Source: UBA8904 sp035448625 (GTDB lineage: Bacteria > Desulfobacterota > Syntrophia > Syntrophales > Smithellaceae). Taken from it: a DNA stretch of 29,659 nucleotides. The notes below the pieces were generated by a model. It was given only the letters and a program-made list of their open reading frames with translations, was not told the origin of the DNA and ran no database searches. The DNA lies in the NCBI GenBank assembly GCA_035448625.1, contig DAOTJI010000029.1, positions 1 to 29,659 on the forward strand, read 5' to 3'. The stretch's first letter is position 1; every line of letters starts with the position of its first letter. Of this stretch, positions 1 through 8,123 are shown piece after piece. The position numbers and the translations under genes were made by a program.

Positions 1-306
1 GATGATCGTCCGCGCCGACGGGAAAAGAAGGGAGCAGCCCCTGGCCTGGCAGGAGATGTCCGAAACCTGGCGGCCCGCGAAAGGAGAGCCGGCCGCGCCG
101 AGCCCGGTGACGACCACTCCGGACAGGTCGTCGAAGGAAAGACCGGCCTGCATCAGCGCATGGTCCATGACCTTCCTGGCCGCGTCTTTGTAATGGCCGC
201 CGGACGGAATCAGGCCCGAGGCGATCATGCCCTCGTCACCCACGATGGCCGCTTTGATCGAGACCGAACCGATGTCGAGACCGGCGTAGTATTTTTGTTC
301 GCTCAT
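1..306 (-). CDS. Class I benzoyl-CoA reductase ATPase subunit (BzdQ/BcrA-like; acyl-CoA dehydratase activase family), partial
   Basis: The open frame starts at an ATG at 304-306 and runs without a stop off the left edge, giving the first 102 residues. The N-terminus reads MSEQKYYAGLDIGSVSIKAA, the phosphate-1 loop of ASKHA-fold ATPases of the BadF/BadG/BcrA/BcrD family. A GLGAAGSPFAGRQVSDISCQ stretch follows, aligning with the same segment of the next gene upstream in the operon. In this family a pair of such ATPases bridges a [4Fe-4S] cluster and drives ATP-dependent low-potential electron transfer. It is a second, non-identical activase in one operon, which fits a class I benzoyl-CoA reductase heterotetramer better than a 2-hydroxyacyl-CoA dehydratase with one homodimeric activator. 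No strong ribosome site is visible; an in-frame ATG at 316-318 is an alternative start. The cluster Cys residues lie outside the window. Confidence 0.85.
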   Translation of the reverse strand, partial: MSEQKYYAGLDIGSVSIKAAIVGDEGMIASGLIPSGGHYKDAARKVMDHALMQAGLSFDDLSGVVVTGLGAAGSPFAGRQVSDISCQARGCSLLFPSARTII

Positions 307-321
307 GGTTGCCCGCATGTG

Positions 322-364
322 GGGAACGGTCTTGCCGTCCGCAAGGGGGATCGTGAACGTTCCC
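322..364 (-). repeat. Two-tier intercistronic hairpin between the two ATPase genes
   Basis: GGGAACG (322-328) pairs with CGTTCCC (358-364). Inside it CTTGC (331-335) pairs with GCAAG (341-345) around a 5-nt loop. The structure occupies most of the gap between the stop of the BzdP-like gene and the start of the BzdQ-like gene. No T-run follows on the transcribed strand, so an mRNA stability or translation-tuning element is more likely than a terminator. This is inferred from base pairing only. Confidence 0.35.
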
Positions 365-1194
365 TACGAGAAAAAGGTTACCTCTTCTTTTTTTCGTTCT
401 TTTGCCGGTCTTACGCCCCGGCTGTAAAAATCCATGCCGACGAGCGCCGCACCGAGGGCGCCGGTGATGAACGGTTCGGGCGGCGTGAGGACAGCGAAGC
501 CGATTTTGCCTGCGATGGCCCGGACCAGCCCCTGGTTTTTCGCTCCGCCGCCGGTGACGACGACGTCCTTCTCGATGCCCAGGTGGCGCGTCATGTTGAC
601 GACGCGGGACGCGATGGCCTCGTGGAGTCCCGCGACGATTTCCGCCACGCCCGCTCCTTCGGCCAGGCGCGAGGTCACTTCATGCTCGGCGAAAACCGTG
701 CACATGTTGGAAATCTGGACGAAGCCGTCGGCCGAGAGCGCAAGATCGCCCATGTCCGTCAGATTGATGCCCAGCGTCTCCGAGATGACTTCCAGAAAGC
801 GGCCGGTGCCCGCGGCGCATTTGTCGTTCATGACGAAGTTGGCGACTTTGCCCGTTTCGTCGAGCTTGATGCCTTTGGAATCCTGGCCGCCGATGTCGAT
901 GATGATCCGCGCCGACGGAAAAAGGGAGCGGATGCCGCGCGCGTGGCAGGTGATTTCCGTGATCTGGCGGTCGGCAAACGGGACGTTGATGCGGCCGTAG
1001 CCGGTCGCAACGACGAAGTCGAGCGCGTCGAAGGAAAGAGCCGCTTTTTTGACGGTCTCGTCCATGACCTTAAGCGCCAGATGGCGATGCTCCGCGCCCG
1101 TCGGCCCGATGTGAGAGGCCAGGATTTTTTCCTGTTCGTCCGCGATGACCACTTTCGTCATCGTGGACCCGATGTCCATTCCGGCAAACGGCAT
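364..1194 (-). CDS. Class I benzoyl-CoA reductase ATPase subunit (BzdP/BcrD-like; acyl-CoA dehydratase activase)
   Basis: A 276-residue ASKHA-fold ATPase of the BadF/BadG/BcrA/BcrD family. The N-terminal phosphate loop is DIGSTMTK (residues 7-14). The second phosphate motif is DIGGQDSKGIKLDE (100-113). NDKCAAGTG puts a Cys at 126 and NMCTVF another at 165; these are the two Cys per monomer that in the family bind a [4Fe-4S] cluster at the dimer interface. VVTGGGAKN and TGALGAALVG follow near the C-terminus. The length fits BzdP/BcrD (about 280-300 residues) and a dehydratase activator equally, so the paired second ATPase decides in favour of a reductase. It lies 56 bp after the BzdO-like gene and is probably cotranscribed. 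An internal start at residue 6 (MDIGST) is possible because no good ribosome site precedes residue 1. Confidence 0.9.
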   Translation of the reverse strand: MPFAGMDIGSTMTKVVIADEQEKILASHIGPTGAEHRHLALKVMDETVKKAALSFDALDFVVATGYGRINVPFADRQITEITCHARGIRSLFPSARIIIDIGGQDSKGIKLDETGKVANFVMNDKCAAGTGRFLEVISETLGINLTDMGDLALSADGFVQISNMCTVFAEHEVTSRLAEGAGVAEIVAGLHEAIASRVVNMTRHLGIEKDVVVTGGGAKNQGLVRAIAGKIGFAVLTPPEPFITGALGAALVGMDFYSRGVRPAKERKKEEVTFFS

Positions 1195-1250
1195 CCTGTA
1201 AGCTCGTTTATGTAGGGAGCGGTTAAGTGACCTCGATTAGCTCATACCCT

Positions 1251-2558
1251 TCAGCCTCTACTCCTGCCTTCCAGCGCTTCCATGAACGCGCCGATCTGCG
1301 CCTTCCACTGCGCTTCCGAGTAATCCCGCAGATCCACCATGTCGGAGACGAGCTGCATCATCGGCAGGTCGGAATATTTGCCCAGTTCGCTTTTGATGTG
1401 CGTCTGGCCGATGGTGGTCGCCCGGCAGGACCGGCAGGCGTGAAAGACCACGCCGTCGATCCGGTAGTCGGCGATCATGTCCAGGAGCTTTTCCACGATG
1501 GGATTGCCGCTGCGCGAGCGGGCCTTTTCGTGATAGCGCGTAAAGCGCAGAAACGCCCGCCAGGCGAGGAAATCCACCGGGTCCTTGACGAAAGAGGGCA
1601 CTTCCACCGGATCGTAGCCGCGGTAAACGTTTTCGATCACGAACACCGCGCCGAAGCTTTCAAAGTAGTTGAAGATCCAGAGCGTATGCCAGGGCGGGAG
1701 TCCGCCGCCGTAGAGAATGCGGTACTTTTCGTCCGGAATGACGCCGATTTTGTGGTCCACCTTGTATTTCACTTCGTCGTAGAGCTTCTGGTAGAAGTCG
1801 ACGGCGATTTGCGTGCCGGTGTAGTAATGGCCGGCGACCATGATGCTGAAGTGATCCTGCGACGGCATCGGGCAGGGGATCGCCACGCGCAGCCGGTCGA
1901 TGTCGTACCAGAGCTGCCAGGCTTTGTCTCCCAGGCGGATGCACTCCCAGAGGCGGTCGGGATCCATTTTCCTGCCGGTTTGCGCCTCCAGAAATCCGAT
2001 CAGGCCCTTGAGCTGGTCGCGCTGGTATTGAATGTAGTAATCGCGAACCGCGTTTAAATCATCCTGGGGCGGCGGGGCGACCACGTCGATGCCGTAGGTC
2101 GGCACTTCCAGGTAGCGGCTCGTCGCCTGGTACCACTTGAAGCGGGGATCGCACACCGCGGAGCTGCCCAGCATCATGTCGGGGACCGGCATGCCGCCGT
2201 CGGGACTTCCTTCGGGAATGTGCCCCAGTTCCTTGCGCAGGCTGTCGAAGCCCAGACCGATGCGCGCGTAACTGCAAAGAACCTGCGAGTAGCCGTCGGC
2301 TTCGGCCTTCAGAAGAAAGCGGTCCATGTCGCGTTTGGCGGCGCACAGTCCCGCGTAGTTTTCCGTGGGCAGCGGCACGATGTCCATGGCGCGCAGGATC
2401 TCGTCGTACTGCGAGGCGACCATCATGTAGGCCACCTTCTTTCCTTCGGCCTTGGCCTCGTGGGCGCTTCTGTAAATGTTTTTTACGAGCGCGCGCACTT
2501 CCCGCGCCGTGTCCGTTCCCTTCACCGCCGTGGTTTTAGCTTGCTGTGCCTGTTCCAT
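1251..2558 (-). CDS. Class I benzoyl-CoA reductase catalytic subunit (BzdO/BcrB-like; 2-hydroxyacyl-CoA dehydratase D-component family)
   Basis: 435 residues from the ATG at 2556-2558, preceded by a GGAAG ribosome site; longer in-frame starts reach into the upstream gene and are rejected. It belongs to the HgdB/BcrB/BcrC family, whose members bind a [4Fe-4S] cluster and the acyl-CoA in the active site. Conserved-looking Cys occur in ENYAGLCAAK, SQVLCSYARIG and FHACRSCRATTIGQ, the last being the usual C-terminal cluster region. In a class I reductase this subunit pairs with the BzdN-like protein and receives electrons from the two ATPases for Birch-type ring reduction of benzoyl-CoA or a relative. 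It starts 14 bp after the BzdN-like stop. A 2-hydroxyacyl-CoA dehydratase subunit is the main alternative. The natural substrate cannot be told from sequence. Confidence 0.87.
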   Translation of the reverse strand: MEQAQQAKTTAVKGTDTAREVRALVKNIYRSAHEAKAEGKKVAYMMVASQYDEILRAMDIVPLPTENYAGLCAAKRDMDRFLLKAEADGYSQVLCSYARIGLGFDSLRKELGHIPEGSPDGGMPVPDMMLGSSAVCDPRFKWYQATSRYLEVPTYGIDVVAPPPQDDLNAVRDYYIQYQRDQLKGLIGFLEAQTGRKMDPDRLWECIRLGDKAWQLWYDIDRLRVAIPCPMPSQDHFSIMVAGHYYTGTQIAVDFYQKLYDEVKYKVDHKIGVIPDEKYRILYGGGLPPWHTLWIFNYFESFGAVFVIENVYRGYDPVEVPSFVKDPVDFLAWRAFLRFTRYHEKARSRSGNPIVEKLLDMIADYRIDGVVFHACRSCRATTIGQTHIKSELGKYSDLPMMQLVSDMVDLRDYSEAQWKAQIGAFMEALEGRSRG

Positions 2559-2572
2559 GATTCTTCCTTTCC

Positions 2573-3712
2573 CTACAGGATCATTTCCAGGAAAGCCTGG
2601 ATTCGGGTGCGCAACTGGCCGATGGTCGAGGTCGAATAGTCGTCCTCGATCATCAGTACCGGCAGCTTCAGGTCGGTCAGGTACTCCTTGAGGTCCGGAC
2701 CTTCGAGTTCGCACGTGTCGCAGTAGCGGACGATGTAAAAGATCGCCCCGTCCGCCTTCCACTCACGGATGAATTCGCGGATGTAACCGAAGCGGTTTTC
2801 CAGGTCCTCCTTGCGGTCGCCGGCCTGGGGTTTCAGGCTGCGGGGGCAGTGCGTGCAGAGGTAGCGTTTGGCGAGCGCCTCCACCGGATCGCCCGTTTCC
2901 GAAACGTCCTGCCAGAAAAAGCGCGATCCGGTGCACAGATCGTCCATGACGACGTGCGCGCCGCATTCCTCGACCAGGCTGACGAAGGCGACGTCATCGA
3001 TTTCGTTGCCCCATAAAAAGATGCGCGGCAGGCCGTCCGGCGCAGGCGCGGGGCGCTTTTTCACCTCGCCGATCATTGCTTCAATCAGTTCGATGTGCTC
3101 CGCGGCGGGAATCCCCATTCCGGCCACCAGGACTTTGGTGATTTCCGTTCCGGAGACGCGAGGTGGACTTTCGCGGCGCAGGCCGTAGAGTTCCCGAAGC
3201 AGGAAACGGCGGCGGTTGTAAATCCTTATCGCGTCCTGCAGTCGGCCGGGGTCCAGCTTTTTTCCGGTGAACTCTTCGAGGCGGGAAATAAAGTATTCCA
3301 ATTCCTTGCGAAAGAAAGAATCGGAAGAAGGGCCCAGCATGTGCGGCACGTTGATCAGATGGTTGAAGGGCGAGGGCTTGTTGCTGTGCCAGATGTGGTA
3401 CATCCGCTCGATGGTGTCGCAACTGTGCGGGGCGACAAACCCGTCGAGAAAATCATAGCGGCCCTTGAGCGCCAGATTGAAGCAGCTGCGGGCAAACGGG
3501 CAGGCCATCGGCTCCAAGAGCGCGTCCGCCTCGTCGATGGGCTCGCTTTGCGATCCCTGGATGCGGAAGGGCACGAAGCCGAAGGCCGTGAGAATTTCAT
3601 CCGGCACAAAGCAGCAGAAATAGCCGATGACTTTCTCTCCCGCGTCATGCAGCGCGCGCGCCCGGGAGCCTCTTTCCCTGTAGAGTTCCTCGATGGAGTT
3701 GGGTGCCGTCAT
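2573..3712 (-). CDS. Class I benzoyl-CoA reductase catalytic subunit (BzdN/BcrC-like; 2-hydroxyacyl-CoA dehydratase D-component family)
   Basis: 379 residues from the ATG at 3710-3712, which has a G-rich ribosome site (AGGGGG) just upstream; a longer frame from 3745 adds 11 unlikely residues. It is an HgdB/BcrC-family protein. Typical segments are GYFCCFVPDEILTAFGFVP, PMACPFARSCFNLALKG, APHSCDTIERMYHIW and, near the C-terminus, IVRYCDTCELEGPDL, which holds candidate [4Fe-4S] ligands. The size matches BcrC/BzdN (about 380 residues). It is the first gene of a four-gene operon ordered N-O-P-Q as in Azoarcus-type benzoyl-CoA reductase loci. The expected role is ATP-dependent reductive dearomatisation of an aromatic CoA thioester in the cytoplasm; a radical 2-hydroxyacyl-CoA dehydratase is the alternative. 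Confidence 0.87.
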   Translation of the reverse strand: MTAPNSIEELYRERGSRARALHDAGEKVIGYFCCFVPDEILTAFGFVPFRIQGSQSEPIDEADALLEPMACPFARSCFNLALKGRYDFLDGFVAPHSCDTIERMYHIWHSNKPSPFNHLINVPHMLGPSSDSFFRKELEYFISRLEEFTGKKLDPGRLQDAIRIYNRRRFLLRELYGLRRESPPRVSGTEITKVLVAGMGIPAAEHIELIEAMIGEVKKRPAPAPDGLPRIFLWGNEIDDVAFVSLVEECGAHVVMDDLCTGSRFFWQDVSETGDPVEALAKRYLCTHCPRSLKPQAGDRKEDLENRFGYIREFIREWKADGAIFYIVRYCDTCELEGPDLKEYLTDLKLPVLMIEDDYSTSTIGQLRTRIQAFLEMIL

Positions 3713-3746
3713 GAAAACCCCCTGTGTTCGTTTTTGAATGGGCAAG

Positions 3747-3775
3747 ATTATTCAGGGAATCGCGGATAAATGCAA
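3747..3775 (-). promoter_or_regulatory. Putative sigma-70 promoter of the benzoyl-CoA-reductase-like operon
   Basis: On the minus strand TTGCAT (3775-3770) and AATAAT (3752-3747) are separated by 17 nt. They lie about 35 nt upstream of the BzdN-like start codon, in the 148-bp gap shared with the divergent TrpF-like gene. Assigned by motif reading only. Confidence 0.4.
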
Positions 3776-3860
3776 GCTGCTTTTTTTGACCGTGCCCGGC
3801 GGGCGGAAAACACCCCCTCCCGATCTTGATCCGGCGCGGGGGTCGTGATAAGGCTGGATC

Positions 3861-4673
3861 ATGCGAAAGACGATGATTCAGATTTATGAAGTGCAAAAGC
3901 CCGCGGAAGCCGAAGCATTGATCGAACTCGGCGTGGACCGGATCGGCAGCGTGCTTCCCGATCCGGCAAAGTGGAAAAGCGCATCCGTCCGGAAAACCGT
4001 GCAGGCGGCAAGACAGGGAGGCGCGGCCAGCGTTCTCATTCCGCTCATGAAAGACCCGGCGGCCATCTTTGCGGCGCTGGACTATTATGAGCCGGACTGT
4101 GTTCACCTGTGCGACGTCCTTTTGCCCTGGCCGGACGAAAAGCAAGTCGCGGTGCGCGACTTCGACGCGCTTTTGAGCCTGCACATCGACATTCGGGACC
4201 GGTTTCCCCGCCTCGACATCATGCGGTCCCTGTCCGTGCCCCGTTTTGGGCTGCCGGTTGCCGCCGCCGTCGAAAAAAATATTTTGGACATGGCGGAGCG
4301 CTTCTCGCCGGTGACGGATTTCTTTCTGATCGACACGCTGCTTTCCGGCGCGGACCAGCCGGTGGCGGGCTTTGTCGGGATCACGGGGGAAACCTGCGAC
4401 TGGACGATCGCCAAAACCGTCATCAACCGAAGTCCCATTCCGGTGATTTTGGCGGGGGGACTTGCCGCCGACAACGTCTATGAAGCGGTGACCGGCCTTC
4501 GGCCGGCGGGTGTGGACAGCTGCACGAGGACCAATGCGACCGACCGGAGCGGACGGCCCATCCGCTTCAAGAAAGATTTGAAGAAAGTTCGTCGCTTCAT
4601 CGAGGAAGTGCGCCGCGCCGATCTTTTTCTCGAAGGATTGTCCCATGACGCCGCAGTCGTCAATCGAGAATGA
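3861..4673 (+). CDS. Phosphoribosylanthranilate isomerase (TrpF)-superfamily TIM-barrel protein, function uncertain
   Basis: 270 residues from the ATG at 3861, with AAGG about 7 nt upstream. The C-terminal half is clearly TrpF-like: FFLID (154-158) at the catalytic-Asp strand, GITGETCDW (173-181), PVILAGGLAADNVYEAV (194-210) and RPAGVDS (214-220), matching the phosphate-binding strands of the isomerase. The N-terminal strand, which in TrpF carries the catalytic Cys (KICGIT), reads MIQIYEVQKPAEA and has no Cys; the final phosphate loop SGVE is replaced by SCTRTN. Asp158 is kept. It overlaps the next gene by 29 bp and no other trp gene is near, so normal tryptophan synthesis is doubtful. The linked genes encode a YgbA-type protein and a geranylgeranyl-reductase-like flavoprotein. 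The fold call is good; the reaction is unknown. Confidence 0.75.
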   Translation: MRKTMIQIYEVQKPAEAEALIELGVDRIGSVLPDPAKWKSASVRKTVQAARQGGAASVLIPLMKDPAAIFAALDYYEPDCVHLCDVLLPWPDEKQVAVRDFDALLSLHIDIRDRFPRLDIMRSLSVPRFGLPVAAAVEKNILDMAERFSPVTDFFLIDTLLSGADQPVAGFVGITGETCDWTIAKTVINRSPIPVILAGGLAADNVYEAVTGLRPAGVDSCTRTNATDRSGRPIRFKKDLKKVRRFIEEVRRADLFLEGLSHDAAVVNRE

Positions 4674-4980
4674 ATATCAAACCGTCACGGCGATGATCTC
4701 CCTGTATTGCCGGGAGCGCCACGGGACCGCCCGGGGGGCATTGTGTCCGTCGTGCGCCGACCTGCTCGCCTATGCGCAGTCGCGTCTGGACAAATGCCCG
4801 TTTTCCGCGGACAAGCCGACGTGTTCGGCCTGTCCGGTGCATTGCTACAAGCCGGGGCGCAGGCGGCAGATTCAGGACGTGATGCGCTACGCCGGTCCGC
4901 GCATGATGCGTTCCCATCCGCTTTTGGCGCTTCGCCATCTTCTGAAGAAGTTCAAAAAGCCCGGAGCGCTGAAGCCATGA
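4645..4980 (+). CDS. ygbA: YgbA family (nitrous oxide-stimulated promoter family) Cys-rich protein
   Basis: 111 residues. The pattern CPSC (34-37), C51, C60, CPVHC (63-67) followed by YKPGRRRQIQDVMRYAGPRM and HPLLALRHLL is the signature of the YgbA_NO family (Pfam PF11756). Family members are small proteins linked to nitrosative stress and regulated by NO in enteric bacteria; their biochemical role is unclear. The six Cys and one His suggest metal or Fe-S binding, which is inference. An AAGGA ribosome site precedes the ATG at 4645, inside the end of the TrpF-like gene. The stop overlaps the next start as ATGA, so the two are translationally coupled. No FNR- or NorR-like site was recognised upstream. 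Confidence 0.85.
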   Translation: MTPQSSIENEYQTVTAMISLYCRERHGTARGALCPSCADLLAYAQSRLDKCPFSADKPTCSACPVHCYKPGRRRQIQDVMRYAGPRMMRSHPLLALRHLLKKFKKPGALKP

Positions 4981-6092
4981 AGATCGCCGTCATCGGAGCC
5001 GGACCCGGCGGCCTTTACGCCGCGCTGGCGGCGGCCCGCAAAAACCTTTCCGTGGACCTTTTTGAGAAAAGGAAGGTCGGGGAAGGCATCGTCTGCGGCG
5101 AATGCATCTTCGATTCTCTGGGGATTATGAACCGGCCGGGCCGGGGATTGCTGCATCCCGTGAAAGGGCTTGTTTTGAAAGGCAGCGGCGAATACCGCTT
5201 TCCCCTGGGCAGTCATAAGCCCCTGTGGATGCTCGATCGCCGGGTCTGGCAGCGGGACCTTTCCCGTCAGGCCAAGGCGCTCGGCGTGAGACTGCACGAA
5301 CAGACGCGGGTGGCCGTGTCGGATCTGGCTCGGATGAAGAAATCGTATGACTGGATCCTGGATGCCAGCGGCGCTCCGTCCGTGTCCTCCCGTTGTTACG
5401 GGTTTGCGAGCGACTACCTTCAGGAGTGCCTGGCGGCGCATCAGGTAAGGCTGGCGGGCGATTTCAGCACGCTCCTGCCCTGTATCAAGGTCGTCTTTTT
5501 TCCGGATCTTCCGGCCGAAAATCAGCCCGGCTACGCCTGGGTTTTCCCCCGGGATGCCGAAAGCGCCAACGTCGGTGTGGTCTGCACAGTGCGCAAAGAA
5601 CAGGGACACGGACGGCCGGACATGAAAAAAATGCTGGCGGATTTCTTGCGCCGCGAAGGACTTGAAGGCAGCCCTGTCCTGGAAAGGGGCGGCGGCATTG
5701 CCCCCGCCCGGATGCTTTCCCGTCTGGTTTACGACAATGTTCTTCTGGTGGGCGACGCGGCGGGCCTCACCTCCGCGCTGCACGGCGGCGGCATCGACAT
5801 GGCCTGCTTGAGCGGGGTGCTGGCCGTGCAGGCCGCAAGCGAAGGGAAAGGCGGAGCGGTCCGTTACGCGGGGAGGCTCAAGCGCTACATTCGGGAGAAA
5901 AACGCCTTGGAAAAAGTCACCGTCGGGAAAATGCGCACACTGAACTTTGACCGGTTCGATCGACTGCTCTTCGGCGTGACCTCTCCAAGCAGACGGATCC
6001 GTCTGTGGACCGCTTTGCGCAATCCGGTGATGTTCTGGACGACGATATGGTGGTTCAAAACGAAGAAGAAAATCCCCGACTGGCCGGTTTGA
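4977..6092 (+). CDS. FAD-dependent oxidoreductase, geranylgeranyl reductase family
   Basis: 371 residues starting at the ATG of an ATGA overlap with ygbA; a longer frame from 4707 is rejected because it covers ygbA. The N-terminal FAD motif is GAGPGG (7-12), ending in Glu30 for the ribose. GIVCGECIF (38-45) resembles the Cys-containing segment after the Rossmann motif in geranylgeranyl reductases. LLVGDAAG (257-263) followed by SALHGGGI is the second FAD motif. The family reduces isoprenoid double bonds in archaeal lipids, chlorophyll or menaquinone side chains, and includes many uncharacterised flavoproteins. A basic, Trp-rich C-terminus (TTIWWFKTKKK) could touch the membrane. The operon partners give no direct hint of the substrate. 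Confidence 0.82.
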   Translation: MKIAVIGAGPGGLYAALAAARKNLSVDLFEKRKVGEGIVCGECIFDSLGIMNRPGRGLLHPVKGLVLKGSGEYRFPLGSHKPLWMLDRRVWQRDLSRQAKALGVRLHEQTRVAVSDLARMKKSYDWILDASGAPSVSSRCYGFASDYLQECLAAHQVRLAGDFSTLLPCIKVVFFPDLPAENQPGYAWVFPRDAESANVGVVCTVRKEQGHGRPDMKKMLADFLRREGLEGSPVLERGGGIAPARMLSRLVYDNVLLVGDAAGLTSALHGGGIDMACLSGVLAVQAASEGKGGAVRYAGRLKRYIREKNALEKVTVGKMRTLNFDRFDRLLFGVTSPSRRIRLWTALRNPVMFWTTIWWFKTKKKIPDWPV

Positions 6093-6105
6093 ACACCCGT
6101 TGCGG

Positions 6106-6136
6106 GCGACCGGCCGGCGTCGCGCGCTTATTTTTT
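6106..6136 (+). terminator. Possible intrinsic terminator in the convergent gap after the flavoprotein gene
   Basis: GCGAC (6106-6110) and GTCGC (6119-6123) flank a self-complementary CGGCCG core, and a T-rich stretch follows at 6129-6136. The site lies between the convergent flavoprotein and sensor genes and overlaps the sensor stop codon. The stem is imperfect, so the call is tentative. Confidence 0.35.
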
Positions 6137-8123
6137 ATGGTTCATGTCCGGATACAATTTCTGCGCGCACTCCGGACAAATTCCGTGGCTGAACTGAACC
6201 GGCGTGCGTTCTGAGATATAACGCTCGATTTTTTCCCAATATCCCTGGTCGTTTCGTATTTTTTTGCAGGAAGCGCAGATCGGGAGCATCCCCGTCAGGG
6301 TCTTGACCTCCTGCAGGGCATTTTGAAGTTCCACGATGAGCTTTTCCCGCTCTTTGGCGGCCAGCCGCCGCTCGTACGATTCCCCCAGCAGTTCGGCGAT
6401 GTTGTCGAGCAATTTGCGCTCTTCGTTTAAAAAAGGCCCCTCGTCTTTTTCCGGCCGCGCCTCCAGGTAGCAGGTTTCGATTTTTCCAACCTCTCTGCCG
6501 CGCACCCGGATGGCGCTCGTTTGCATCCAGGGGGTTCGGGCGAAGTTTTCCGTCTTGTATTCCCGGTCTTCCCACAGAATCCGGCAGCCGGTGATCTCCG
6601 GATAAAAATAGGCCTGCGCGATGGGGGAGACGCATGCCCGGAGGATGTCTTCCTGCGAGGCTTCTTCTTTCCGGACCAGNNNNNNNNNNNNNNNNNNNNN
6701 NNNNNNNNNNNNNNNNNNNNNNNNNNNNNNNNNNNNNNNNNNNNNNNNNNNNNNNNNNNNNNNNNNNNNNNNNNNNNNNGCCGCTGATGATCGTCTCCAG
6801 CCAGCGGGTGGAGCCGTCCCGGTGGTAGAATTCCAGCGTCAGGGTCGCTTTTCGTTTGGGATCTCCCCCCTGTTTTTCAAAAACTTTTTCTCGGGCCAGC
6901 GTTTCCATGGCGATCCTGAGGGATGGCGGCGTCAACTGTTCCTCGACGACCTGACGGAGGCGTTCCTCCGGGGTGAAACCGAGGACGGCTTCGATGGAAG
7001 GAGTGACATAGACGGTCTTCAGATTCATATCCATCATCCACAGGATGTCGTTCATGTTTTCAGTGAGAAATCGGTATTGATTTTCGCTTTTTCTGAGCTC
7101 CTCCTGCGCCTGCTTGATGGAGGTGATATCGCGCAGACTGATCAAATGACCGGCCAGATTTCGTTGCTGATCGAAGAGGGAAGTGCGGAACGCGTCAAAA
7201 ATTCGGCCGTCCTGGTCGATCTGGACGTGGGCGTGAGGTGCGGAATGAATCAGCCGGATCAGAGACGGGTGATTGACAAACGCCCTGTTTCCGAACCGAC
7301 CCGCGCAGTCCGGTGAAAGGCCCAGCAAGCGCAATGCGGAGGGATTGGCTTCCACCACCTGGAGCTGTTTGTTCAGCACAACAAATCCGTCGGTCATGCT
7401 GTCGAAAACCATTCCGCGGGCGACGGGTCGCAGGTTGAAAAACCGCTGGCCCATAATGATCCAGGCGGCCGTGAGACTGGAGATCGTATAGGCAAAGGGC
7501 AGGAGGTTCAATCCGCCCAGGGGCCTCAGGCCGGCAAAGTAAAGCAGGGCGGCTGCCATGGGAACGGCCGTCCCGATGATCAGCGCGGCCGTCTGCCGCC
7601 GAAACAGGTTAGACGTGGCATAATAGCTCAATCCCAAAATGGCCAGCGCGATCAGAACATAACCCAGGGAGGTGATGACGTAGAACCCGTACAGGGGCCC
7701 GAATGTCTTGGCAAGCATGGGGAAGGGTCCGCTCGTATTCAGCCCGATCCTGGTATAGTGCAGATGATGCAGAGAATTGGTCAGCATCCCGATCACGGAG
7801 AAGACCGGCAGGACGAACAGCAGGGCGATGCGGAGGGCGGAAAGCCATTTTTGCCGGTTGGTGTGCCACAGGGCCAAAAGCAGGTACATCGGATAAATCA
7901 GGGCGGTTCCCACATAACGGATTCTCACCCAGGCCAGCTTGTTCGCAAGAGTGGAGGAGAGGAGTTCCATCCCGTAGGCGAACACCGCAATCGTCGTTCC
8001 CAGCATCAAACAGAAGACAATGCCGGTTCCCGGTGTGCTGCGATGACGCCAGGCGTAGGCCGCCAGTCCCCCGGAGAAGAGGGCGGAAACAAATAAAATC
8101 AATGCAACGCCGACAGGATCCAT
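6128..8123 (-). CDS. Membrane PAS-domain sensor protein (7TM histidine-kinase N-terminal type), interrupted by an assembly gap
   Basis: The N-terminal part (8123-6780, 448 residues) has about seven hydrophobic segments up to roughly residue 215, like 7TM histidine-kinase sensor domains. A PAS domain follows (about 225-340, with DGFVVLNKQLQVVEANPSA), then a second PAS domain starting near 350 (ENMNDILWMMDMNLKTVYVT). After the 100-N gap the C-terminal part (6679-6128, 183 residues) holds a short conserved sensor-like module, a coiled-coil-like stretch and a tail with CASCKKIR and CPEC that ends in LYPDMNHKK. I know this tail from deltaproteobacterial PAS proteins that lack a kinase domain; none is visible here either. 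Both parts are in frame if the true gap is a multiple of 3. The readout mechanism is unknown. Confidence 0.75.
6680..6779. other. Scaffold gap of 100 Ns inside the sensor gene
   Basis: Exactly 100 Ns, a placeholder length. The flanks share no repeated sequence that I can see, so real sequence is missing, probably the end of the second PAS domain and the linker after it. Confidence 0.95.

Noticed and set aside
160..1215. 351-codon plus-strand frame across the ATPase genes
   Set aside because: It is antisense to two clear ASKHA ATPase genes; the Arg/Asp-rich composition is typical of a shadow frame in GC-rich DNA.
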